A stretch of DNA of 11,172 nt, taken from NCBI GenBank assembly GCA_934402055.1, contig CAKRTC010000041.1:1-11172 (forward strand), given 5' to 3'. Positions 1 through 5,468 of the stretch are shown here, one piece after another. Source of the DNA: an uncultured Lachnospiraceae bacterium. GTDB taxonomy: Bacteria > Bacillota > Clostridia > Lachnospirales > Lachnospiraceae. Under the pieces are notes generated by a model. It worked only from the letters and a program-made list of their open reading frames with translations. It had not been told where the DNA came from and did no database searches. Each line of letters starts with the position of its first letter. The first letter of the stretch is position 1. Position numbers and translations under genes: made by a program.

Positions 1-76
1 AATCGCACGAAACTGCTTTGGAACAGTATCTCATGAATATGGTATTATAATAAGGTACTCGCTATTGAGGGATTAC
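1..76. other. DNA beyond the broken IS66 tnpC; nothing recognised
   Basis: The IS66 TnpC homology running leftward on the minus strand stops at about position 77, after the residues RQNMAN. To its left the frame reads only four unrelated residues before a TAG at 62-64. These 76 bases therefore belong to something else, such as the end of another insertion or the other side of a deletion. I see no gene, repeat or transposon end in them that I can support. Confidence 0.5.
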
Positions 77-775
77 GTTTGCCATGTTCTGACGTGTGAT
101 GCAAAGGCCGTACCGTTCAAACTCCTTTTCCATTCGATAGAGCGGTATCGCATTGACATACTTAGCATTCATGATAGCAGCTGCCAGTGACTCAGATACA
201 GGACTGGTACGAAGGAGCCGGTTCGGATGGGATGCTTTAACTATGTGTTCATCCTTCTTTGATGCATAGACTCCGATATGATGCTCCGTTACACTTACCT
301 CTGCCGGCCTGAAGGCATATTTCTTTGTAATGACATCAGGAAGCTGTTTCCATCCGTTTTCACCGAATTCCCTTACAAGCTCTTCATTTGTCATGTAATG
401 GTCAACTCGTTTCGTCGGAAGATCCTTCATATCGGCATCGCGTTTTCCTTTGGCCTTTTTCTTTTTTGGAACTGCCAGCTCCTCCGGTTCTTCTGCATCA
501 AGATCACACACCGCCTCTGCTTCATTGAAGAATACGATATTTCCGTCTACTTCCATGAAGCATATCTGATTCGGATCATTCATTTTTTCCGACGAACGCC
601 CAAAACGATGCTGTCTTGCTGTTATGAGCTGCTCAAGCATCTTCTGGGTCTTTTCATGCTCGATACGGTTTTCTTCAGCCATCTTTTCCATCTGTTCCTG
701 CATCTGCATAAACAGTGTGACAAGTATAGACTTGTCCATTGTATTCAGTTGTTCTTCGGTGAACTTTACTGTCAT
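62..775 (-). pseudogene. tnpC: IS66 family transposase TnpC, N-terminal fragment
   Basis: This is the 5' part of the main transposase gene of an IS66-type element. The start is placed at 775 (MTVKFTEEQ) because AGAAAGG sits about 8 nt upstream; an in-frame ATG at 799 has no good RBS. What remains is typical of TnpC N-termini. There is a helical/coiled-coil start (about residues 20-55, QEQMEKMAEENR), then the conserved RFGRSSEK stretch, a Lys-rich linker (PKKKKAKGKR), and a zinc-ribbon-like/HTH region with the conserved EHHIGVYA and PLYRMEKEFERYG segments. Full-length family members have roughly 500 residues, with the DDE catalytic core in the C-terminal half. Here homology ends after RQNMAN at about position 77, followed by four foreign residues and a stop, so the catalytic core is absent and the product cannot transpose. 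It belongs with tnpA/tnpB at 3653-4361, from which it is separated by the IS21 insertion. Confidence 0.9.
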
Positions 776-800
776 GATCGTGACCTTTCTTTTCGTCATG

Positions 801-809
801 ATTATAACA
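801..809 (-). promoter_or_regulatory. Possible extended -10 promoter before tnpC
   Basis: Read on the minus strand, TGTTATAAT lies about 26 nt upstream of the chosen tnpC start, matching an extended -10 (TG-N-TATAAT). No convincing -35 is present at the right distance. It could drive tnpC separately from tnpA/tnpB, but this rests on a single short motif. Confidence 0.3.
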
Positions 810-862
810 GAAAGCCTTATTTTAGGCGACTGACAGCTTTACTGCCTCTTGTCATTATGACG

Positions 863-940
863 GTTGATAACCGTCCCGGGATATCAGAAGATCGCAACTT
901 TTTATACTTTAACTCCTGACATTCCGGGACAGTTGTCAAC
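863..940. repeat. Imperfect 25-bp inverted repeat in the IS66 tnpB-tnpC gap
   Basis: The arms 863-887 and 916-940 match as inverted repeats at 21 of 25 positions around a 28-nt loop; the core is GTCCCGG / CCGGGAC. Two of the four mismatches become G-U wobbles in RNA, so a transcript could fold into a long hairpin. The left arm overlaps a second small hairpin, GACGGTT-GAT-AACCGTC (860-876). GTTGATAAC recurs at 988-996. It lies in IS66 sequence outside the IS21 copy. It could be an RNA structure limiting read-through to tnpC, a protein-binding site, or a tiny nested element. Confidence 0.6.
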
Positions 941-1047
941 GTTTTTATAGGATATACCATTTTTATTCGCATATCCCGCTTTATATCGTTGATAACTGTG
1001 GTTTTTATTTATAAGCCTTATATTTACCGTTATGATACAGCACTTAA

Positions 1048-1055
1048 ATTTCAGC
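1048..1055. repeat. Left copy of the IS21 target-site duplication (ATTTCAGC)
   Basis: ATTTCAGC directly precedes the TGCAAATTCC tip of the IS21 element, and the same eight bases follow its other tip at 3632-3639. Eight bases is at the top of the 4-8 bp range known for IS21-family insertions. Confidence 0.85.
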
Positions 1056-1072
1056 TGCAAATTCCAGTCGAA

Positions 1073-1162
1073 CGGTGCAACTATTCCGAAATAAGCGGTG
1101 CAGCTATTCCGATGTGACGGTGCGTTTATTCTGAATGAGCGGTGCGCCTTTCTGTATACTGA
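1073..1162 (+). repeat. IS21 left-end multiple repeats (four CGGTGC units)
   Basis: CGGTGC starts at 1073, 1096, 1118 and 1140, a 22-23 bp period. The first three units are followed by a CTATTCCG- or TTATTCTG-like half; the fourth is more diverged. In IS21 elements such terminal repeats are binding sites for the IstA transposase. The regular two-helical-turn spacing places all copies on the same face of the DNA. Confidence 0.8.
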
Positions 1163-1205
1163 ATGATGTAACTTATTCATCATCAGTTGAGAAAGGAGCA
1201 AATGT

Positions 1206-2771
1206 ATGCAGAGTTACTCAACAATCATCGGCGTGATTGAATTACGCCTTGGCGGTATTGGATACCGTACCACCAAAGCTCGTTATGGGATTGGAAACAG
1301 TACTGTCACACTTATCATGAATCGTTATAAGGAAATAGGGTTTACGATTGATGAGCTTAAAACGATGGAACCAGCAAAAGTTGAAGCATTATTCTATCCA
1401 CCTGAGAATCTAAGACAAGCCGAGAAGCCTCTTCCGGATTTCTACATGATTCATCAACGTATGCTGGCAATGAAACATCCTGATCTTGCGTTCCTATGGT
1501 TGGAATACAAGGAGGTGCATCCCGATGGATATCAGCTGTCTCAGTTTTACAAGCTGTATAGAGATTTTCTTCATGAACATTTTGGTTTAGAAAAGGTCTC
1601 TATGCCGGTCGAGCGGATTCCCGGTGAAAAGATGTATATCGATTGGGTTGGAGATCAACCGGAGTTATTAACAGACACATCAACCGGAGAGATCCGCAAG
1701 GTTCATGTATTTACCACTACATTAGGCTTTAGCAGCTGTGTGTATGCTGAGATATTTCCGGACGAAAAACTTCCAAGTTTCATTAATGGTGTCGTACATG
1801 CACTGGAGTATTATCAGGCAGTTCCTAAGTATCTTGTTCCGGACAATCTTAAAACAGCAATTACAAAGCACTCAAAGGATGAGCTTACACTGAATTCTGT
1901 GTTTTCTGACCTTGAAGATTTTTACGATGTTATTGTGGTTCCGCCACCACCGCGTAAGCCGAAAGGAAAACCATCAGTCGAGAATCATGTGCGGTTTCTC
2001 GAGACCCACTTGATTGAGCGCTTAAAAAAAGATATCTACACAAACCTGGAAGAACTTAATAGAGCAACTCAAAAAATAATAGCAACCATCAACCAAGATG
2101 AATTCCGCCGGAAATCTGACATACGTAAAACAAGGATGTACGCATTTGAAACCTATGACAAAACGCAGATGCGTCCTCTGCCGGGAGGCTGCTATGCGCT
2201 TTGTGATTACAGGTATTATGCACGTGTACCGGATAATTATCATCTTGAGTATGATGGTCACTATTACTCTGTATTGTACACGTACCATGGCAAGCCTGCA
2301 ATTCTGAAAGCAACGATGTCAGAAATCAGGATCTGTGATGAAAATAACCGTCTTATCTGCAAGCATCCGCGTTCCTATAAGGATTTTCCGCGTTACATTA
2401 CAGATGTAGCACATATGCCCGAACATCACCGGTACTACAAGGAGCTGAATGCCCACGATGGCTCGTATTATCGTCGCTGGGCGAGCGTATTTGGTGAATC
2501 AATGGTCACTTTGATTGATCGGATCCTTCGCAGTGCAAAGCACGAGGAACAGGCCTACAACAGTTGTAAAGGCATGCTGCACATGTGCAATGAGGTTCCA
2601 CGCCATTTGGTTTCAGAAGCAGCTCAAATGTGTATAGACGCAAATGCCTGCAAGTATTCTTACTTCAAAAAGGCGCTCAGCAAGGTCGCAGATAAGCATA
2701 CTGCATCTATCGGTCAAACCGGTCATCTCCCGGAGCATAAAAATATCAGAGGGAGGGACTGCTATCAATGA
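1206..2771 (+). CDS. istA: IS21 family transposase IstA
   Basis: IstA is the DDE-type integrase-fold transposase that cuts and joins the IS21 ends. It works with the ATPase IstB, encoded immediately downstream. The 521-residue protein has an N-terminal helix-turn-helix (about residues 8-45, ending GIGNSTVTLIMNRYKEIG) for terminal-repeat binding. The catalytic core carries the acidic triad D146 (in YIDWVGDQ), D213 (in VPDNLKTAI) and E259 (in PSVENHVRFLE). All three are present, and the length is normal for the family (about 400-550). The ATG at 1206 is preceded by AAAGGAG with 7 nt spacing; an ATG at 1202 is in another frame. The stop codon overlaps the istB start as ATGA at 2768-2771, giving translational coupling. 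I see no frameshift or internal stop. Confidence 0.95.
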   Translation: MQSYSTIIGVIELRLGGIGYRTTKARYGIGNSTVTLIMNRYKEIGFTIDELKTMEPAKVEALFYPPENLRQAEKPLPDFYMIHQRMLAMKHPDLAFLWLEYKEVHPDGYQLSQFYKLYRDFLHEHFGLEKVSMPVERIPGEKMYIDWVGDQPELLTDTSTGEIRKVHVFTTTLGFSSCVYAEIFPDEKLPSFINGVVHALEYYQAVPKYLVPDNLKTAITKHSKDELTLNSVFSDLEDFYDVIVVPPPPRKPKGKPSVENHVRFLETHLIERLKKDIYTNLEELNRATQKIIATINQDEFRRKSDIRKTRMYAFETYDKTQMRPLPGGCYALCDYRYYARVPDNYHLEYDGHYYSVLYTYHGKPAILKATMSEIRICDENNRLICKHPRSYKDFPRYITDVAHMPEHHRYYKELNAHDGSYYRRWASVFGESMVTLIDRILRSAKHEEQAYNSCKGMLHMCNEVPRHLVSEAAQMCIDANACKYSYFKKALSKVADKHTASIGQTGHLPEHKNIRGRDCYQ

Positions 2772-3526
2772 GAGAGACATTATCCAGCACCAGAGAAATC
2801 GTCACTTGTGAACACCTTCGCCAGCTGAAAATGTCCGGAATGGCGGATGCATACGAAAAGCAGCTGAATGATCCTAATGCTGACCTTAAAAGCTTTGAAG
2901 AACGCTTTACGGAGATCGTTGAACGGGAATGGCAGATACGATATGACAAGAAATTCAATCGTCTGCTGAAGCTCGCAAGACTCCGTTATCCATCTGCTGA
3001 TATTGATGAAACGATAAATGATCCGGCAAGAAAGCTGGATACTGCTTCAATTCTGAAACTGTCTGAATGCCATTGGATTGATGAAGGGAAGAATCTCATC
3101 ATAACAGGAATGACAAGCAGTGGAAAGACATATCTCAGTAACGCTTTATGCGTTGCAGCTATTCGTCAGATGAAAATGGTACGTTATGTCCGCGCCAATA
3201 CACTTATGCTCGAACTTGAGCAGGCGCGTCTAAAAACCGTATATCTTGAGCATGTATCTGCTTTAAGCAAACTGGATCTGCTTGTGATCGATGATTTCGG
3301 TCTGATGGAATTGGACCTTGATAAATGCCGTGATCTCTTCGAAGTAATAGATGGGCGTAATGGAAGAAAATCGACGGTTATAGTTTCCCAGTTCCCGGTA
3401 AAATCCTGGTTTGATCTTTTCAAGGAACACACCTATGCAGATGCATGCCTTGCCCGAATCACCGACAAACGGCATTGTTATCGCTTGGAAATGAATGGAA
3501 TCAGCATGCGCGATACAGATAAATAG
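2768..3526 (+). CDS. istB: IS21 family helper ATPase IstB
   Basis: IstB is the AAA+ ATPase, related to DnaC/DnaA, that oligomerises on target DNA and stimulates IstA-mediated insertion. The 252-residue protein has an N-terminal helical IstA-interaction region (residues 1-100, with the typical LRQLKMSGMADAYEKQL start). Walker A follows at residues 114-121 (GMTSSGKT), then Walker B at 171-176 (LLVIDD, followed by FGL), and a conserved C-terminal ARITDKRH segment. Length and motifs are normal for the family. It overlaps istA by four bases and has a purine-rich GGGAGGGA upstream that should serve as RBS. There is no sign of damage. Confidence 0.95.
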   Translation: MRETLSSTREIVTCEHLRQLKMSGMADAYEKQLNDPNADLKSFEERFTEIVEREWQIRYDKKFNRLLKLARLRYPSADIDETINDPARKLDTASILKLSECHWIDEGKNLIITGMTSSGKTYLSNALCVAAIRQMKMVRYVRANTLMLELEQARLKTVYLEHVSALSKLDLLVIDDFGLMELDLDKCRDLFEVIDGRNGRKSTVIVSQFPVKSWFDLFKEHTYADACLARITDKRHCYRLEMNGISMRDTDK

Positions 3527-3563
3527 ACCTTATTAGCTTAAACAGAAAACATAGCGGCTCTCC

Positions 3564-3592
3564 GCACCGCTCAAAATGGAATGGCTGCACCG
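3564..3592 (-). repeat. IS21 right-end inverted repeats (two CGGTGC units)
   Basis: GCACCG, the inverse of the left-end CGGTGC core, occurs at 3564-3569 and 3587-3592, 23 bp apart. These copies also share the adjoining CATTCC-like half with the left repeats. They are the right-end partners of the left array, in inverted orientation, as expected for IstA sites. Confidence 0.75.
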
Positions 3593-3631
3593 CTTACGCG
3601 GAGCAGCTGTCCCATTCTATCGTAACTTGCA

Positions 3632-3639
3632 ATTTCAGC
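3632..3639. repeat. Right copy of the IS21 target-site duplication (ATTTCAGC)
   Basis: These eight bases immediately follow the TTGCA tip of the IS21 element and are identical to 1048-1055. They lie 13 bases beyond the tnpB stop of IS66 element 1. Confidence 0.85.
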
Positions 3640-3652
3640 ACTATGACGAATA

Positions 3653-4015
3653 CTACATCAAAAGCGGCTTGTCTCCGGCATCCCTTATCGGATGTTTAGG
3701 TACTACCTCCAGTCCCTGCATGAGTGAATGAAACTGTTCTGTGCTCAGTTCATGCAGCTCAGAGCTTGACCGTGGCCATGAGAACTGACCGAGTTCTACC
3801 CGTTTATAGAGCAACAGCCAGCCGTCACCCTCCCACACGAGTCCTTTGATCCTGTCGGCACGTCTCCCGCAGAACAGAAACAGAGTATTACGATCACGTG
3901 GCTCCAGATGATACCTAAACTTGATCATTGCAGCAAGCTTATCTATCCCGCTTCGAAGATCTGTATATCCTGCTGCTATAATGACTCTTTTAAAGCAGCT
4001 TGCATCATTCAGCAT
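3653..4015 (-). CDS. tnpB: IS66 family accessory protein TnpB (element 1)
   Basis: TnpB is a small protein required together with TnpA and TnpC for IS66 transposition; its biochemical role is not well defined. The 120 residues carry the family hallmarks: AAGYTDLRSGIDKLA near the N-terminus, FLFCGRRADRIKGL (residues 46-59), WLLLYKRVELGQFSWP, and a C-terminal ELSTEQFHSLMQGLEV. The length is normal (about 115-120). Its ATG overlaps the end of tnpA by 11 nt and no strong RBS is visible, so it is probably translationally coupled to tnpA. The gene is intact, but its partner tnpC is truncated and displaced by the IS21 insertion, which begins only 21 bases after the stop. It is clearly diverged from the TnpB at 4961-5317, so the two are different IS66 elements rather than copies. 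Confidence 0.92.
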   Translation of the reverse strand: MLNDASCFKRVIIAAGYTDLRSGIDKLAAMIKFRYHLEPRDRNTLFLFCGRRADRIKGLVWEGDGWLLLYKRVELGQFSWPRSSSELHELSTEQFHSLMQGLEVVPKHPIRDAGDKPLLM

Positions 4016-4361
4016 GGCTGCCGGCCTTTGTCAGTTTTCTTATAAATGAGACCGATGCCGTATCATAAAGCATGACCTCACATCCGTTAATTTGTACGGA
4101 AGCTGCAGCCACCGGAGTTACTGAAACTGTGTCGTGCTGCATAGGCATCTCTATAAACTCCACCTGATCCGGCTCGTTATTCTGCACAATTTCATCAAGA
4201 CAGGTATCGCGGAGCTTCCTTCTCCAGTAATAAAACTTATCCTTTGTAATCCTGTTTTCTTCAAGCCAGTCCTTTAGTTTTAATCCGCTGGCATTATATG
4301 ATCGGATCATTTCTGCTCCGGCACTAAGGCGGTTTTGTTTCGTTACTGTAACTGAGTCCAT
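4005..4361 (-). CDS. tnpA: IS66 family accessory protein TnpA (element 1)
   Basis: This is a small DNA-binding accessory protein of IS66 elements, 118 residues. The N-terminal half has the typical helix-turn-helix-like pattern of this family (WLEENRITKDKFYYWRRKLR, about residues 32-51). The C-terminal half is variable and ends in the usual VMLYDTASVSFIRKLTKA segment. GGGAGG lies 8 nt before the ATG, supporting the start. It is the first gene of the minus-strand unit and overlaps tnpB. The probable element end (inverted-repeat arm 4385-4399) lies only 24 bp upstream, so its promoter must be compact or lie outside the element. Confidence 0.88.
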   Translation of the reverse strand: MDSVTVTKQNRLSAGAEMIRSYNASGLKLKDWLEENRITKDKFYYWRRKLRDTCLDEIVQNNEPDQVEFIEMPMQHDTVSVTPVAAASVQINGCEVMLYDTASVSFIRKLTKAGSHAE

Positions 4362-4384
4362 ATCTGATACCTCCCATGTAGTGT

Positions 4385-4427
4385 ACTTGCGCGATTCGTG
4401 CGACTAGTACTGACGAATCGCGCAAGT
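4385..4427. repeat. Perfect 15-bp inverted repeat between the two IS66 elements
   Basis: ACTTGCGCGATTCGT (4385-4399) and ACGAATCGCGCAAGT (4413-4427) are exact reverse complements separated by 13 bases that include ACTAGT. Each arm points into one of two divergent IS66 elements, so the simplest reading is two facing IS66 terminal repeats brought together. A terminator is less likely because no T-tract follows on either strand. A regulatory palindrome for divergent tnpA genes remains possible. Confidence 0.7.
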
Positions 4428-4534
4428 CGTGCTATTTTCAGATATTTTCTCAATTTTATAGACTATCGTTCAAGGTACTCTGGATTTGACGTTTACGGTA
4501 AATCACAGGTCTATGGAAAAAACAATCTGAATTT

Positions 4535-4598
4535 TAGATAATCACTCTAAGACTCCTAAAGAATATCAAGGTTCTTAAGGTGTTTTAGAGATTATCTG
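4535..4598 (+). promoter_or_regulatory. Long imperfect hairpin in the leader of IS66 element 2 tnpA
   Basis: AGATAATC near 4536 pairs with GATTATCT (4590-4597), continuing through TCTAA/TTAGA. An inner pair, CCTAAAGAA / TTCTTAAGG, matches with one mismatch. The structure ends directly against the AAAGGATGG ribosome binding site (4599-4607) of tnpA. It could limit translation of tnpA from read-through transcripts, a common way insertion sequences avoid outside activation, but this is an inference from the fold alone. Confidence 0.5.
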
Positions 4599-4614
4599 AA
4601 AGGATGGCAAGACT

Positions 4615-4968
4615 ATGGATACACAGCTGATAAATAAACAGATCTACCTAAGCCGATGGGCAGAGATGGTTCATACCTGTAAAAGCAGCGGATTAACTAC
4701 AGTGGAATGGTGCAGGCAAAACGATATCGGGATAAAAACGTATTATTACCGTTATAAGAGAGTCAAGGAAGCAGCATTGGAAAGCTCATGCTTTGCTGAG
4801 ATCACTGCACAGCGAGCATCCGTTACAGACATAGAAGAAGAAAAGGAAACAGGACATGTATTCATTCCTCAGATGACCATGGAATATAAAGGCGGTATCC
4901 TCGGTATAACGGAAAAAAACCCGAAGAGCCTCATAATAAAAATGATGGAAATACTAAAAGATGCTTAG
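4615..4968 (+). CDS. tnpA: IS66 family accessory protein TnpA (element 2)
   Basis: This 117-residue protein is the first gene of the second IS66 element. The N-terminal half shows the family pattern: RWAEMVHTCKSSGLTTVEWC followed by a helix-turn-helix-like NDIGIKTYYYRYKRVKE stretch. The C-terminal half is divergent and acidic in the middle (DIEEEKE). An AAAGGATGG ribosome binding site lies about 8 nt before the ATG and is preceded by a long leader hairpin. The gene overlaps tnpB by 8 nt. It differs strongly from the TnpA of element 1 outside the HTH region, so the elements come from different lineages. Confidence 0.87.
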   Translation: MDTQLINKQIYLSRWAEMVHTCKSSGLTTVEWCRQNDIGIKTYYYRYKRVKEAALESSCFAEITAQRASVTDIEEEKETGHVFIPQMTMEYKGGILGITEKNPKSLIIKMMEILKDA

Positions 4969-5317
4969 AGAAGCCACATGCTTTGAGCATATCTACATCC
5001 GGTGTGGCTATGTGGATCTGCGCCGAGGTATCGACGGTCTGGCAGAATACATTCGTAATGACATGTCAATGGATCCATATGCCGAAAATACACTCTATCT
5101 GTTCTGTGGACGAAGAACAGATCGTATCAAAGGACTGACATATGAGAAGGATGGATTTCTCCTGCTCTATAAAAGGATCGCAGACGGACATTTCAGATGG
5201 CCGAGGACACCTTCCGAAGTCCGAGAACTTACAGATGAACAGTTTCATATGCTTACAGATGGTTATTCGATTGATAGATTTACCGGATACACAAAAGCCG
5301 TTGTGCTTGCAGTTTGA
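4961..5317 (+). CDS. tnpB: IS66 family accessory protein TnpB (element 2)
   Basis: The 118 residues carry every TnpB landmark: RCGYVDLRRGIDGLAEYI, YLFCGRRTDRIKGL (about residues 46-59), FLLLYKRIADGHFRWP and ELTDEQFHMLTDGYSID. The length is normal, so the gene itself seems complete, although its last dozen residues (after DGYSID) are not diagnostic and could be foreign sequence past a breakpoint. It starts inside the end of tnpA (ATGCTTAG), implying coupled translation. No tnpC follows, which leaves the element without a catalytic transposase. Confidence 0.92.
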   Translation: MLREATCFEHIYIRCGYVDLRRGIDGLAEYIRNDMSMDPYAENTLYLFCGRRTDRIKGLTYEKDGFLLLYKRIADGHFRWPRTPSEVRELTDEQFHMLTDGYSIDRFTGYTKAVVLAV

Positions 5318-5409
5318 ACCCGCTGGCGGTCGCGAACTACAATAGAAATCCGAATTACTTGTGGCGAAATGATATAATGGCACATATTGTACCTATAATT
5401 TGATTCGTA

Positions 5410-5438
5410 TTGAAATTTTTGCGAGCTGATGTTATAGT
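5410..5438 (+). promoter_or_regulatory. Sigma-A type promoter of the ATPase/TOPRIM operon
   Basis: TTGAAA (5410-5415) and TATAGT (5433-5438) are separated by exactly 17 bases, close to the housekeeping consensus. Transcription would start near 5445, giving a leader of about 25 nt that contains the GAGGAGG ribosome binding site of the ATPase gene. Two further TATAAT-like hexamers at 5373-5378 and 5394-5399 lack matching -35 boxes. Confidence 0.7.
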
Positions 5439-5468
5439 GAACATGCAAAGAGATGAGGAGGAACGGCT

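Larger units (their letters stand above)
776..1047. other. IS66 tnpB-tnpC intergenic segment (left side of the IS21 insertion)
   Basis: About 270 bp without a convincing gene. It belongs to IS66 because it sits outside the IS21 target duplication. It holds the possible tnpC promoter, the long inverted repeat at 863-940 and several GTTGATAAC-like words. The gap is longer than I expect between tnpB and tnpC of this family. An open frame on the minus strand at 902-1201 crosses the IS21 boundary and is not a gene. Confidence 0.5.
1056..3631 (+). mobile_element. Complete IS21 family insertion sequence (about 2.58 kb)
   Basis: The element carries istA and istB in the usual overlapping arrangement and is bounded by TGCAAATTCC on the left and GTAACTTGCA on the right. 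Read inward, the tips are TGCAAATTCC and TGCAAGTTAC (8 of 10 identical) and start with TG as expected for the family. The tips are flanked by the exact 8-bp duplication ATTTCAGC. Inside the left end there are four CGGTGC-containing repeats and inside the right end two inverted ones, the multiple terminal repeats that IstA binds in IS21 elements. Both genes are open and carry their catalytic motifs, so the copy looks intact and possibly active. It interrupts the tnpB-tnpC gap of IS66 element 1 and so is younger than that element. Confidence 0.93.
77..4399 (-). mobile_element. IS66 family element 1, truncated and split by IS21
   Basis: On the minus strand the order tnpA (4361-4005), tnpB (4015-3653), tnpC (775-62) is the standard IS66 layout. 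An IS21 element (1056-3631) lies in the tnpB-tnpC gap. Removing it together with one copy of the target duplication leaves about 270-290 bp between tnpB and tnpC. The probable upstream end is the inverted-repeat arm at 4385-4399, 24 bp before the tnpA start. The downstream end is missing because tnpC is cut at about 77. The outer limits are inferred; the gene content and order are clear. Confidence 0.8.
4413..5320 (+). mobile_element. IS66 family element 2, lacking tnpC
   Basis: A second IS66-type gene pair (tnpA, tnpB) runs on the plus strand, head to head with element 1. The presumed left end is the arm at 4413-4427. No trace of tnpC follows tnpB: within about 90 bp the sequence passes into the promoter of an unrelated ATPase operon. 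The element has therefore lost its main transposase and right end. The exact right boundary near 5320 is not defined by any repeat I can see. Confidence 0.7.

Noticed and set aside
278..919. Plus-strand open frame of 213 codons
   Set aside because: It is the antisense shadow of IS66 tnpC; its Cys/Phe/Leu-rich composition is typical of a reverse reading.
1073..1145. CRISPR-like array
   Set aside because: The four 22-23 bp units are contiguous degenerate repeats without spacers; they are IS21 terminal repeats.
902..1201. Minus-strand open frame of 99 codons
   Set aside because: It crosses the IS21 boundary at 1056 and runs through the IS21 terminal repeats; no RBS and no family-like sequence.
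4385..4427. Bidirectional transcription terminator
   Set aside because: The stem is strong, but no T-run follows on either strand; facing IS66 ends explain it better.
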